Assembly: GCA_028023455.1 (NCBI GenBank)
Contig: JAQFVV010012446.1
Location: 5,583,501-5,647,500 of the forward strand
Length of the DNA stretch: 64,000 bases
From: Epiperipatus broadwayi
Lineage: Eukaryota > Onychophora > Udeonychophora > Euonychophora > Peripatidae
Direction: 5' to 3'
The translations under genes and the position numbers were made by a program. Under the pieces are notes generated by a model. The model ran no database searches, was not told the origin of the DNA, and saw only the letters and a program-made list of their open reading frames with translations. Shown here piece by piece: positions 13,910 through 24,802 of this stretch (its first letter is position 1; every line of letters starts with the position of its first letter).

Positions 13910-14861
13910 ATGAAGTGAGACACAATGAGCAATTAGTTGTTTGTGAATTCTGCAAGTTTCGTACAACTTCTAAAAATAAATTAAAAAAAGTATGCTGATG
14001 CTCATGTTTAAAGAACTTAGTTCTCAAAATGATGATGATAATGTCCAACAAACTGCAGTTATTGATATCCTAACGGCACGAAAGTTAAAAGCCTCGCTGA
14101 GGAAATAAACATTTTGTTAAGAGAGGTGTGACTTTAGAACTGCTATAAAATATAGCTTAGTCTTCCATTTGAATAGATGAATGCAGTTACAAATTAGTTC
14201 TTGGTTTAGACACAATCAAAATAATGCTCTTGAATCATTCCACTGTGACCAGTTCACCTTCACAACATATAATTAATAGTAAAGAATAAATATAGGCTTA
14301 ATCTTGTAGATAAAAGCTTTCATTTTAATCAGTATGATTTTATAAAATACCCTATAAGTGTGATTAGTGTGACTTTAAAACATAATTTGCAATATTTCAA
14401 TAATCATGTGTACTATCATTTTAACAGTCAAGAGTTTAAATGCAATCATTGTGGGGCTATATTCCCCACAAAGAATCTGAAGTCATCATCCGCTGAAGCG
14501 CTATCTATCCAACAATTGAACAGAACATTGTACTATCACAAGAGTAATTATAAAACAGTAAATTGCCTAAGATCATGATTAATTTGAGATGATATCTGGT
14601 GAAATAATTTCTTTATTTGTAATTGTCTATGTTGGGTCACTGTATGACATGAGATTTAACTTTACTGATAGAATAAACTTATAAAACCAGGAAATGAAAT
14701 TATTCTTAAATGAACAATTTTGTTATAAATAAGAAATATATAGTGAAAATAGAAGCATCATTTAAGGGTAAAATATTTAGATTATGTCCAGAGAAGATCT
14801 AGTACCCGAACTTTAGAATAGTCTCGACTCTATTTCTTCTCCAGGTCAGAGCTGTTTGAGT
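13910..14861. other. AT-rich DNA, nothing recognised
   Basis: No supported gene. A short ORF at 14360-14578 has two CxxC-like cysteines but no further zinc-finger signature, and was not called. Confidence 0.45.
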
Positions 14862-15430
14862 GGTATTAATAAATTTTATTAGTCATTCATTAGACTGGAG
14901 ATAATCCACTTAATGAATAATATTTTTGTAATGTAATTTTCACTACACCACTATCAACAAGGTAGGGACTGGTTTCTATCTTTTAACACCATGTGGAAGG
15001 GTGAAATCATAAACATATGGCCAAAGACATGAAAAAGATTCATGATCCCCAATATGCATGTATTATTTAATAAATGGATAATTTCTAGTCTAGTGAATGA
15101 TTAATAAAAACTATAAATATACTTCCGTTGAGTGGTTTGTATCGAAGTTGTGAAGGCAGTAAGTTTGATACTTGTCAATTAAACTGTAGTAATAGGCTAT
15201 CTATATATACTGAACAGTGATAAAGATATGTGTGAAAGATTGTGATCTGAGTCAATTGATGAGTGGTAGTTCAGCACAAAATGTACATCTTGGGTCATAT
15301 TTTTATTATTACACCTCCACAAGGTGTTAAAAGTAGATAGAAACCAGTCCATATTTTGCATGAGAGTGGTGTAATGAAAATTGTACTATAGAAATATTAT
15401 TCACGATTTGAGTGGTAATTTATGTTTTGT
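14862..15430. mobile_element. Nested inverted-repeat element
   Basis: Left arm near 14925-15010 (TTTTCACTACACCACT, then GGACTGGTTTCTATC and TTTTAACACC) is inverted at about 15310-15400 (GGTGTTAAAA, GATAGAAACCAGTCC, AGTGGTGTAATGAAAA). A second inverted pair sits inside: TTTATTAGTCATTCATTAGAC (about 14875-14895) against GTCTAGTGAATGATTAATAA (about 15089). A relic of the R3 repeat (minus strand) is embedded at about 15195-15270. It is a foldback-type non-autonomous element with later insertions. Confidence 0.6.
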
Positions 15431-17214
15431 AATAGTCTTTAATTTGCCATAGTACACTACAATTATTTCAAGAGCTGATATTTGAAGGAAAAGCGCCTAA
15501 GTAGGCTATAATCAAAATCAGCATTATATTCATCTGTGTAACTGCCACATATGCTTGTTTCCATTTTGTTCATTTTTTAGCATTTAATTGGACAGATGTA
15601 TTCCTTATTTCCGTTTAAATTTGTTTGTTTGAATGAAGTATAGATTCAGGGATTATATTGCCATTAAATTAGTAAATAACTTTTACTATATTTTTAAAAG
15701 AAATTTTATTTGCCGAGTATACATGAACTCTTGGATCAAGTAATGAGTACTACTGCACTGGAAAATATTGTTTATTCAAGCATATAGAAATAGCCTGCTT
15801 TGTTTGGGACATCTGGTAAGTGGCAGACCCTGAAGCTTCACGAATCGTGCCCAGTTTTGAAGTCGTTTAATTATTATTATATTTATATAGAAACTATAGA
15901 TTAAAAATATTTCTATTATAAATAAAATTGTTAAATGAGCTGCAAAATATTTTTTTTTCTTAAACACTGAATTTACTTCAAATTGAAACTAACACAATTT
16001 AATAAAATGATTTCATTTTTGTCTTTTTAATTATTGTCATTATTTTTTTTTTCACAATGAAATAAAATATTATATTTGAAATGTTTGTATGCTCGCAGCC
16101 GTTACAATAATAATAGTTGTACTCGTTTGACCTTGTTATCTGACATTTTAGTTAATCTGTCATGTGACTCGTATCACATTAGTGCAATTATTTTGACACC
16201 AAATGTGACCACCACCTTTTATTATCTATAAAAATTTGCAGAATTATGTTATTCATAGTTAATCTATTAATATATATATTATTTTAGTTTCAATAAATTA
16301 ATACGGATACGTTTTTAAAATAAAAAGATAAACACAGTCACATTTTTGGCTTGATTGACATCTCTTTTTTTTCGGTTGAAATTTTTAGCCACAGGAATTA
16401 TTAGTCCAAATATTCTAGTTATTCATGATTTTTTTTTGTTACGTTTTCCTAAAGTTGTGATCCATTTAATAATTAATTATATTATGTCCAAATTTTTTAC
16501 AGCCAGATTTATAATTTTTGAGAGATATACAGGTGGGCATTAAATGTTCTGTGTGGATTAGTACTTTAGTAGAATAACAGACTTTGATATCCAAGATCCA
16601 ATGAATCGATCCCAGCATGTCACTTCCCGTGCTCAAATTTCTTACAAACTTGTAAGCAAAAAACAGCCCATCCTGATTAAAAATGGAATAGCTATATGTT
16701 GTGAAGAAAAAAAAAATCACTAAATTTGTTCGAATTATATTTATTTAATAATATTTTTAAATTCAAATTTTATTAACGATTTTCTTGTCAGTTTTTTTTT
16801 TTTTTTAAGGTAATTTTTTAAAATTTAATCGTAAGGAAATAGTTGACAGTAAATATTTGTAAATTAAAAGTATGGCTGATTGCTACCATTGTTATTGTTT
16901 GTGTAAAGAAGTGATTTTTAAAAATTACATTCATAAATGTTTGGTACTGTTATAGTATTTTATATACCTTAATTAAGTTTCACAATATATACCCAGAAGT
17001 ACTATAAGAAAAATTTGGCAAAACAATATTTTACTTAGTTATTCATTATTTTAAAAATGATATAAATTATAATTTAAAACTGAATCATTGTATCTGCCTT
17101 CAGACACTAGTCAAAATAACTATTTTATAAGCCATGCAACTTATGTCATATATATATAATTCCCACAGTACATGTTATTACTTGCAAGGAAATCAAGCCA
17201 TACATCACATGACT
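15431..17214. other. AT-rich DNA with one S2 relic
   Basis: No gene recognised. About 16598-16660 (ATCCCAGCATGTCACTTCC, then GCTCAAATTTCTTACAAACT) is a decayed S2 repeat. The remainder is AT-rich with long T and A runs. Confidence 0.5.
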
Positions 17215-17625
17215 TAATTTAATAAGCTTGTAATACAAACGTTATATAATGAGTGTGCCAATAACTCTTAACAAACTTTTCAGAACATCCCTATATCCAG
17301 ATATTGCTAAAACTATTAATATATGGTGTATCTGAACATAGTTCAGTTCCATATGGCTATTTAAGTTAGATAACTGGATTTGAATACATATGGATGTCTG
17401 AAAATTTCAGATTTTCTATTTAATAGTAATCATTAGATAAAGTGCTGGGCTTGATCTTGTATTTTAAATTTAATGATTGAATATCCTAGTGCCTCACTGA
17501 CGAAAGCCATAGCTAGAAACCGGTCTGGGGATAGGGATGTTCTGAAAAGCTTGTTAAGAGCTATTGGCACATTTATTATATAGCATGTTAATACTTGTAC
17601 ATAATTTGTAATTAATAAAGTTTAT
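17215..17625. mobile_element. Inverted-repeat element sharing FB1 core
   Basis: The left arm GTGTGCCAATAACTCTTAAC, AAACTTTTCAGAACATCCCT is matched in inverse at 17530-17575 (AGGGATGTTCTGAAAAGC, GTTAAGAGCTATTGGCAC). The right half also carries CTCACTGACGAAAGCC, AGCTAGAAACCGGTCTGGGG, the FB1 core. It is thus either an FB1 relative with different arms or an FB1 copy captured by another foldback element. Confidence 0.65.
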
Positions 17626-17699
17626 ATATATATAAAGTTTCACAATCTACCTGCTGGATGGTGCTTTGTAGGAAAATGCAGTAAAAAAATTAATTCATG

Positions 17700-18715
17700 A
17701 AAATTAAATATACTGAATGTGTACTATAATTCTGTAAACGGAAGCTTGCCAGGGTTTTTGTAATTATCACTTTTCAGGGATTTCCAATATGGTTGTCTAG
17801 AAGTTGTCATATTTAACATTTCATTTTATTTATTTTCTTTAATATTCTAAAAATACAAGAACTTACACTAAAATATGAGAATTGATTACAATTAAAATTT
17901 AATATAATTTAAAGTACAGTAAACAAAATAAAAAACACGGAGTAAACAAATAATAAATGTAGGTTATTCATGTCAATGTCTGGAAATCTCTAATGGCCTG
18001 CAACATTGCCACAAATGCACTTTTTTTTTTTTGCAATCACCAACACATAAATTCCGCTAAATAAGAATCGTGTTATTGCACAGTTCCCTATTGTATATTC
18101 TTCTGTCAATGGAAGATCCCAAATTTTAATCATTTTAGCAAAATGTACAAAAAAAGTATAATAAACATGCTCACTGAACAATAATCGTATGCTAAATGTA
18201 AAAAAAATCATGACCATGTTCATCACTGTGTTAACATTTGTATGTTATATTTTATATAAAAATAGTAATATTTATTAAGGCAATAAACCTCAAGAATGTG
18301 CGCTTGAAAATGCGAAGGTAGGGACCTCTACAGGTCTTAACCACAAGCTTACGCTTTAGAAGAAAAGAGGGGAACTCTTTTTTACTTCAACGTGCTTTCG
18401 ATATAAATAGGTGAAGCTGAAGCGGTTAGATCTGAGAGTGTGAAGCTATTCAATATTTCACTGATTAAGTCCACAGTTCCTATCAAACAGCACTCGTAAA
18501 ATCTTTCGATTTACAATAATAATTAAATCTTGTGAATGGAATTTATAATGGATTTCTAAATATTTTTAAAATTTAGCAAGTAATACGTGTTCTGTAAAAT
18601 AATTTTGAGGAAAAAGACAACTACTTTGATGCCCCTGAAAAGTGATAATTAAAAAAAAAACTCTGGCAAGCTTCCAGTTACAGGAGTATATGTAAGTACT
18701 TAAAAAATCATACAA
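17700..18715. mobile_element. Possible ~1-kb DNA transposon relic with inverted termini
   Basis: GGAAGCTTGCCAGGGTTTTT, AATTATCACTTTTCAGGG near 17740-17785 recurs inverted at about 18635-18680 (CCCTGAAAAGTGATAATT...CTCTGGCAAGCTTCC). The interior of ~850 bp is AT-rich apart from a less AT-rich patch at 18300-18480. No transposase was recognised; a 78-codon minus-strand ORF inside (17990-18226) has no familiar motif. Confidence 0.5.
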
Positions 18716-18949
18716 CATTACACTACTAGCCAAAAAAAAATATTTTTTTTTAGTAAAATTCTTCCATAACCATGGTTTTATCTAATAACAAATACACCTT
18801 TTCAAGTATTTTGTATATATGTTGTATGTATCTTGTTGAATTTCAATTGAAAAAGGTTTATAGATGAGACGACTATGGTTGTGGAAGGTTTTTGGTAAAA
18901 TTTTGTTGTGTTTTTTTTGGCTAATATTCTGATGTTGTATGATTTTTTA
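18701..18949. mobile_element. ~250-bp MITE-like palindrome
   Basis: Arms of about 100 bp: AAAAAATCATACAACATTAC, ...AGCCAAAAAAAA..., TTCTTCCATAACCATGGTTT on the left; AACCATAG/AACCTTCCACA and ATGTTGTATGATTTTTTA (read on the other strand) on the right. It is non-coding. The termini lie against A/T-rich DNA, so the target duplication cannot be decided. Confidence 0.65.
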
Positions 18950-19127
18950 TTTTATTTATAATTATTAGTATAGTGGGTAGGCAGTATTTAATTTTTTACT
19001 GAACGTGTACTGTATTTATTTGTTAAAAAAAAAAATAGAAAAAAATCTACACTAAATTGAATAATGGTAATAAATCTGGAGGGAAATGTAATTTATTATA
19101 TTGTAACAATAAAGTCCACAAATATTT

Positions 19128-19230
19128 ATCAAGCATTGGTGGTCGAGAAGTCAGCGACAGCTGCTTTACAAGCAGTTGACCCGCGATAGCGGGTTCGCTT
19201 CCCGGCTGATGCTATGACACATGGGGGGGG
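19128..19230 (+). mobile_element. tRNA-derived mini-SINE with 14-bp target duplication
   Basis: The tRNA-like body is 19133-19212, with acceptor strands GCATTGG and CTGATGC, anticodon stem-loop GCTGC-TTTACAA-GCAGT, an extra hairpin CCCGC-GATA-GCGGG, and a box-B-like GGTTCGCTTCC. It is followed by TATGACACATG and a run of G instead of the usual A. GTCCACAAATATTT flanks both sides (19114-19127 and 19231-19244). The perfect 14-bp duplication argues for a recent retroposition. The oligo-G tail is odd for this group. Confidence 0.88.
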
Positions 19231-19557
19231 GTCCACAAATATTTTCTTATTTAATTTCAAAATGAAGGAATTAATTTTTTTTTCAAGTCGTCATATAAAA
19301 TCAAGATTTTTATTTAAATTATTTTTTAAGCAAAAAAGACTTGATTAATAATCAGAAACTGACATTTTTAAAAATTTAAGCAGTTGCAAATTTAACTTTA
19401 TAGTATATAATCTTTGAAATTACATTTCAAACACTTATTAGGTTCATTATGTTATTGTTATGGATATTTTTTTTTCAGATTGCTATCAGCAACTTTTTAT
19501 GAATTATTTGTGGTATTGTTTTGTTTGAATAGACAAGCTGATAAAAGTAATGATGCA

Positions 19558-19780
19558 TTGGCTGAGCGCTTTTGAGAAGTTATTGTGTTTTCATAATCAT
19601 GGCAAGATCAGAATATGAAAAAAAAAAATTGAGGTATATATATATCTGGCCAATGGTGTTTAAATTTATGTAAATTAAAGTGTCCATTTTTTGGAGAGGG
19701 AGAAGCATGACTTTTTGCAATTTATAGCATTGGTATTGTTGGCTATATATCAAGCCTCTCTAATTTTGATTGACAGCTAT
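19558..19780 (+). repeat. R4 dispersed repeat, copy 2
   Basis: Same block order as 9365-9560: GAGCGCTTTTGAGAAGTTAT, TCCATTTTTTGGAGAGGG, TTTATAGCATTGGTA, AAGCCTCTCTAATTTTGATT. ORFs on both strands immediately downstream (19691-19948 plus, 19777-20142 minus) overlap each other and show no known domain. Confidence 0.6.
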
Positions 19781-20269
19781 TTGGGGGCTCTTAATTTTGT
19801 ACACGGTGCTGGGGATGAGGTCGGGTTCAAGTTTATCCTCGGAATTATGATTAGTCTATTGGTTGATGGAGGGGCACAGAAACTTAGACGAATTATTGGG
19901 GAGGTTTTGTTAAATGTTTTTGTCAGGGTAGGGATGTATGAGAAGTAGCCATGATTTATCATACAAAGTAATCCATAAAAAAATAAAGGCAATAAGTGCA
20001 TTAAATAAAAGCAAGATCTATAATAAATTGAATGGCGGGTATGTACTTGTCCTAAAAAAATTACCAAACAATAAAAGAAAGATAATTCATAGCAAGAACA
20101 AAATGATAATAATATAAATATTTGAAATGTAATTTCGAACATCAGTAGGCTTACATTTAAAAAAATATAGATTTTTTTCCATTTTTAATTTAGCCTATTT
20201 TTTAAACACTTTGATTTGACTAAGAAATTCTGTTTGTTTGTTTCTTTATTGTGGTCATATAACCTATTT

Positions 20270-20366
20270 GTGAAGCATTGGTGGTCGGGAGTATAAGCAG
20301 TTGTCCCGGAATAGCGGGTTCGCGTCCCGGCTGGTGCTATGACACATGAGAAAAAAAAAATCTTAC
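20270..20366 (+). mobile_element. tRNA-derived mini-SINE, internally deleted, 9-bp target duplication
   Basis: Same group as 19128-19230. The body (20275-20337) runs GCATTGGTGGTCGGGAG...GCGGGTTCGCGTCCCGGCTG. It lacks the anticodon arm, so the internal deletion leaves the two ends of the tRNA intact. The tail is TATGACACATGAG followed by an A-run. AACCTATTT is duplicated at 20261-20269 and 20367-20375. Confidence 0.85.
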
Positions 20367-20375
20367 AACCTATTT

Positions 20376-20889
20376 TAAACATAATTCTATTGAACAGATT
20401 TTCTTCGAGTTTTATATACATGTTAGGTATCACTGACAGTGCAATATTTGAGGGTTGTCCGGCCTAATGGTGTTGGCAAGTTGAATCCAAATTGCATTGA
20501 ATATCGGTTCAGTAAGTTTTCAGTGATGCCCAATAGAGAGCATGTTTTTTAAAACTATATTTTTATTGAATTTCTTGACTAATTTACCACAAAGCATTTA
20601 TAGTTAATCAAAATAGAAACAAAAAGAAACGAACAATGTCCTTTTTTTTTTACTCTTACTGTGTTAATTATGTGTGTAGATGTGGCAACTGAAAGGTAAT
20701 CAAGAATGGTGGCTGAATTTATAGTATAAGATCAACTTCAGCCTGTAGGGACCCTTGCTGTATTCTATATATATATAGCATGGATATTTAGTATTAAGAA
20801 ATACATTAGTTTATAGATTTATATATTTGTCATGACTTGTAGCATGTTTCATTATAACATATTTATATGCTAAAACTAGGGAGTTGTAT
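20376..20889. other. AT-rich DNA
   Basis: Nothing recognised except CGGTTCAGTAAGTTTTCAGT at about 20504, which is found again in inverse orientation near 28957-28978. Confidence 0.4.
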
Positions 20890-21030
20890 GGTGTTAGTTC
20901 AATATGATTGTCTCCTGCATGGTTTATGCCATGCCAGAATGTCAGATTCCAGAGAGTAAGGTCCTGGAATAATTTCAACTATGACACTTCCATAATTCAA
21001 ACTTCTCGAGAATTTCTAAACAATAAAATG
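20890..21030 (+). repeat. S2 repeat copy
   Basis: Contains TTCAAACTTCTCGAGAATTT, CTAAACAATAAAATGATTTG, ending in ATTATTATTATT. It matches the S2 consensus (GCTCAAATTTCTTATRAACT, CYCGAGCAATAATGCCATTC, GATTATT), with an upstream half similar to 24290-24340. Confidence 0.55.
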
Positions 21031-21379
21031 ATTTGATTATTATTATTAATATGATTGCAAGAAAATCATAAAGATAAGGTGGTAAGAAACACTATGTTTG
21101 TGTACATTATCATTACATGATCATAAAGATTATTAAATGATGATGGTAGAAGTGAAAAGAAATTTTTTTTTATCAGGGTTAGTTTTTCTAAATATATATA
21201 ATCTTAACCCACAGAATGTGAGAAATAGCCTTAAATACTTTGTTTGGGTATTATTTTCATATAAAGCAAAAATAGAGAATTCTGAACATGGTTGTAAGGA
21301 ATACATTAGTTGAGAATATAAGATTCACACACAAAATACTTTTTAATAGGACAGAAAAGTATGTATAAGAATTGTATTT

Positions 21380-22060
21380 TTATATTGGACTTTCCATCTT
21401 CTAATATGAGTACTGAATGTCTTTAGAAAAATTTAACTTTATTTAAATGTTCCAAATACATTCAACTGTTAGTAATAGTACCTCAAACAGGTTAGTATAT
21501 GCACAACGTTTCAAGAAGTATTATTCTCCCCTCTTCTTCAGGTGGTGCTGACCTGATTAGTGACATTGTTGCCTTTGGCAGGATGGCTTAGTTGGTTAGA
21601 GCGTTACCTTAAAATTCAATATTCAAGAATCTAAGAGTCCAGGTTTGAATGTTCCAAATACATTCAACTGTTAGTAATAGCACATCAAACAGATTAGTAG
21701 ATGCACAACGTTTCGAGAAGTATTATTCTCCCCTCTTCTTCAGGTGGTGCTGGCCTGATCAGGGACATTGTTGCCTTTGGCAGGATGGCTCAGTTGGTTA
21801 GAGCGATACCTTAAAATTCAGTATTCAAAAATCTAAGACTCCAGGTTTGAATCCCATGCTAGTACTGTCACTGGCAAGGCCAACAACACCTAAAGAAGAG
21901 GAGAGAATAATACCTCTCGAAATATTGTGCATATACTAACCTGTTTGATGTGCTATTACTAACAGTTGAAGGTATTTGGAATATTTAAATAAAGTTAAAT
22001 TTATCTAAAGACACTCAATACTCATATTAGATGATGGGAAATAGTACGGTATAAAAATAC
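21380..22060. mobile_element. Foldback element with tRNA-like centre and 202-bp internal duplication
   Basis: Outer arms match in inverse: TCTAATATGAGTACTGAATG, AATTTAACTTTATTTAAAT on the left; ATTTAAATAAAGTTAAATTT, CTCATATTAGA on the right. The left half is tandemly duplicated with a 202-bp period (21447 and 21649). Each unit carries a tRNA-like start (GGATGGCTCAGTTGGTTAG, a good box A) and CCAGGTTTGAATCCC (box-B-like), and on the minus strand a CTGAAGAAG...CTCGAAAC motif. The right arm (21870-21990) has the inverted counterpart. It looks like a non-autonomous retroelement arranged as a palindrome. Confidence 0.75.
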
Positions 22061-22836
22061 AACTAGAACACCATCATCACAAACCTTCAGGAAAACACCA
22101 TGTATAAGAATATTTAGATAAAGTGTCTAGACTATTTGCCACACCTACACACAAAATTAGCATCTTTTTAATAGTATGAGTAAGGAAAAAAGTAGCCGTA
22201 AGATTATAATTTCATAAGACCTTAATGGATTAAATAAACATTATAATTAGACAAACATTTTAGAAAACTTACAAATCTATATATTGTACAAATTACTGTG
22301 TAAATGAATTTTCAGCATGGTCACTGTGATATCCCATTCAACTAATTACTTTTTGCTGTTATTTGTACATCAGAGAAACAAAACCAACTTGTCAGTTATT
22401 CACATAGATTAAAGTATTCCACTTAAAACAAATATTGATGTATATTTAAATGTACTCATCTAGCAATATTATAGAAACTTGTCCTTTATTATATTTGTGG
22501 GTTTTTTTTATATGATATCATCCCTTATTTGTAATGTTTTAGGATTGTTGTTAATAAAAGATTTTCTTATATGTTTTAACTAATCACAACTTTCTCATCT
22601 GCTTATTTGTATGATGTAAAGAAATTCATGTGATGTTTTTTATTTACTTAGCCAAATAATAGAAATGACTTACATATGACATAAAGCTGAGATCTCTAAA
22701 ATATATAGAAACTAACCTAAGTTATGTAAGTGAGTTAATTTGGGTTCAAAACATTAAGATTTTTTTTGAATTTAAAATCATCAGCTTGAATGCTATGGAG
22801 AAGTAAAAAAATGGTGGAAGCTTAAGTGCATTAGTT
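22061..22836. other. AT-rich DNA, nothing recognised
   Basis: No gene or clear repeat seen. Confidence 0.45.
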
Positions 22837-23215
22837 CCAGAGTCTGACATCAGATTATGAGTGTATTATTACAATAGTATTTCATTAGTTCCAGAGATGC
22901 CAGAACTGGAATAAATCCAAGGATCATACACTCCAGAGTATGACATCAGATTATGAGTATAATATTACAATAGTATTTCATTAATGCTGGAGATGCCACA
23001 AGTGGAATAAATCCAAGGAACCGTACACTCCAGAGTCTGACATCAGATTATGAGTATAATATTATAATAGTATATCATTAGTGCCAGAGATGCTAGAACC
23101 AAGAACTGTACACTCCAGAGTCTGACACCAGATTATGGGTATAATATAACAATGGTATTTCATTAGTGCTGGTGATGCCATAACTGGAATAAATCCAAGG
23201 ACTGTACAGAGTCTG
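22837..23215. repeat. ~95-bp tandem array, four units
   Basis: Units begin with CCAGAGTCTGACATCAGATT at 22837, 22933, 23030 and 23115, with a fifth partial near 23206. Each continues ATTATGAGTATAATATTACA, GTATTTCATTAGTGCYRGAG, ATGCCA...CTGGAATAAATCCAAG. The third unit is shorter (85 bp) because it lacks the ACTGGAATAAATCC segment. Confidence 0.85.
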
Positions 23216-23277
23216 ACATTGTACCACTGCAGTAAACTCATGGTTAGTGCAATGTTAGTGTCAGACTTGGAGTATAA

Positions 23278-23387
23278 GATCCTTGGATCTATTACAGTTT
23301 CTGGCATTTCCAGTGCTCAAATTTCTTATAAACTCTCGGGCAATAAAGCTATTCGATTATTTAAATGTAGTAGGCATCATCATAATC

Positions 23388-23419
<32 letters not shown>

Positions 23420-23438
23420 TATTATTATTATTATTATT
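23278..23438 (+). repeat. S2 repeat copy ending in an AAT/ATT palindromic microsatellite
   Basis: CTGGCATTTCCAGTGCTCAA, ATTTCTTATAAACTCTCGGG, CAATAAAGCTATTCGATTAT is the best-preserved S2 core. It is followed at about 23389-23438 by a run of AAT switching to ATT, a self-complementary microsatellite of about 50 bp. ORFs crossing it (poly-Asn, poly-Ile) are artefacts. Confidence 0.7.
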
Positions 23439-23545
23439 CATTTAAAATTACTATATATTGCTATTATATTTTAACAAATCTTTTTTACATATTATTGTAT
23501 GGATGTAGAAATATTAATTTCACACTTTTTACAATGATTTTTCAT

Positions 23546-23580
23546 TTAGTATTTCGACTGGTTAGCAGTCTTCTTCAGAG
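23546..23580 (-). ncRNA. Hammerhead-like core motif (candidate only)
   Basis: On the minus strand: CTGAAGA, then AGACTGCTAACCAGTC (stem GACT/AGTC), then GAAA. CUGANGA-stem II-GAAA is the conserved hammerhead core order. Stems I and III and the UH cleavage site could not be convincingly folded by eye, and one unpaired base separates the core from stem II. The same motif occurs at 21535, 41024 and 41191. Confidence 0.25.
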
Positions 23581-24289
23581 TTTTAAATATAATATTTTAC
23601 TGTTTTTACAACATACTATTATATTACAAATATTGCATATTATATAAATATGAAAATAATGCATTATTTACAACCCTAAAGAAAAATGATTAAAAAAAAA
23701 CAAAGGTGTGAAATTATTTTTTAACATTATAATACTGTACTGTGGATAAAATACCCAATGTTTATAAAGTGTTAAAGAATGGAAAAATACTATCAAGTTA
23801 ATATTTATTAAGACAACAAAAAATAACTTGATATCAAAAAAAGTAATTATCAGAAAATTCTGGTTAAATATTAATTGCATCGTACCAGTTACATATGTGT
23901 AGGTGTGGATGTATCAGCTTCTGAGTATGCATGTATACACCATTCATAACTATAAATAGCTTATAATGATTTTTTTTTTAAAAAAAAAAACAACAAACTA
24001 TGCTGCAAAATATTTTATGATGAACCTAATGTACATATATTTTAAATTAATATGTATATATATATGTATTTATATACTCAATAATTTGCATTACCTGTGT
24101 AGATCTTTGAAATTTATTGGTTTTGTAAAAAAAAAATTGACCAGCATAACTTAAAATCACTTACTAGTTTATATTTAGTCAGTGTGAATTTTTATTTTAT
24201 TTTTGGGTTTTGGGGAGGTTTATATTTTAGAGCAATAATTTGAAAAACCAAATCTTATTAAATATTTAGGATTAGTGACCTACACGGTT
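23581..24289. other. AT-rich DNA, nothing recognised
   Basis: AT-rich, with poly-A/T runs. Short ORFs on both strands have no domain signatures. Confidence 0.5.
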
Positions 24290-24420
24290 TGGTGCCATGG
24301 TAGAATACCAACTTCGGAGCTCAGGGTCCATAGATCGTGCAGTTCTGTCATTCAAACTTCTTAGGAACTCCCGAGCAATAATGCCATTCGATTACCCTCC
24401 CCGAATTAGTTGCAATTGTA
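24290..24420 (+). repeat. S2 repeat copy
   Basis: GGTTTGGTGCCATGGTAGAA...CAGTTCTGTCATTCAAACTT, CTTAGGAACTCCCGAGCAAT, AATGCCATTCGATTACC. It is one of the longer S2 copies, including the upstream half, and sits just before the LINE insertion. Confidence 0.6.
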
Positions 24421-24465
24421 TCAATCTTTGTTTTGATTGATTGGCATGTAAATATATTGACACCT

Positions 24466-24476
24466 ACCTGAGGACT
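24466..24476. repeat. Target-site duplication, left (LINE copy 1)
   Basis: ACCTGAGGACT, repeated exactly at 27775-27785 on the far side of the element. Confidence 0.9.
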
Positions 24477-24802
24477 GGCTGCAGAAAGGAGTTTGCTATT
24501 AACTGAAAGGAGACCCTTTGATTCCTCTTGGAGGCCTTAAAGGAACCGAGCAGGGCAAATTCCTAATGTCCACTCCATACGTTCTTGTCGTTGCAGCTGT
24601 TATTACTATGTGATTATTCATACAGTATACGAACATGGATGGGCTGCTCACCAACACGCATTAGCCAGCGTGATGAGTTTATTGGCTTTTTACCTCTGAG
24701 TTTACGATCAAGAAACACCATGGTCTTTCTTCTCAGTGCCTGATAAGGCAGAATGAATGTTTGTGTAAATGATAAATATTTTCCCAATACATATATACAA
24801 TT

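Noticed and set aside
14360-14578. Small zinc-finger protein
   Set aside because: Only a CNHCGAIF-type pair is present; no second pair or family match.
16970-17647. AAGTTTCACAAT occurring near 16975 and 17635, considered as a target duplication of a 650-bp element
   Set aside because: The adjoining sequences do not form matching termini; 12 bp of AT-rich identity may be chance.
19691-20142. Overlapping plus and minus ORFs (85 and 121 codons), considered as a mitochondrial insertion or a small membrane protein
   Set aside because: Hydrophobic but with no recognisable mitochondrial or host protein motif; lies at the edge of the R4 repeat.
22837-23215. CRISPR array
   Set aside because: Units are ~95 bp and similar over their whole length, without unique spacers; the genome is eukaryotic.
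23219-23647. 142-codon ORF with Asn/Tyr runs
   Set aside because: It crosses an S2 repeat and the AAT/ATT run; composition comes from the repeat.
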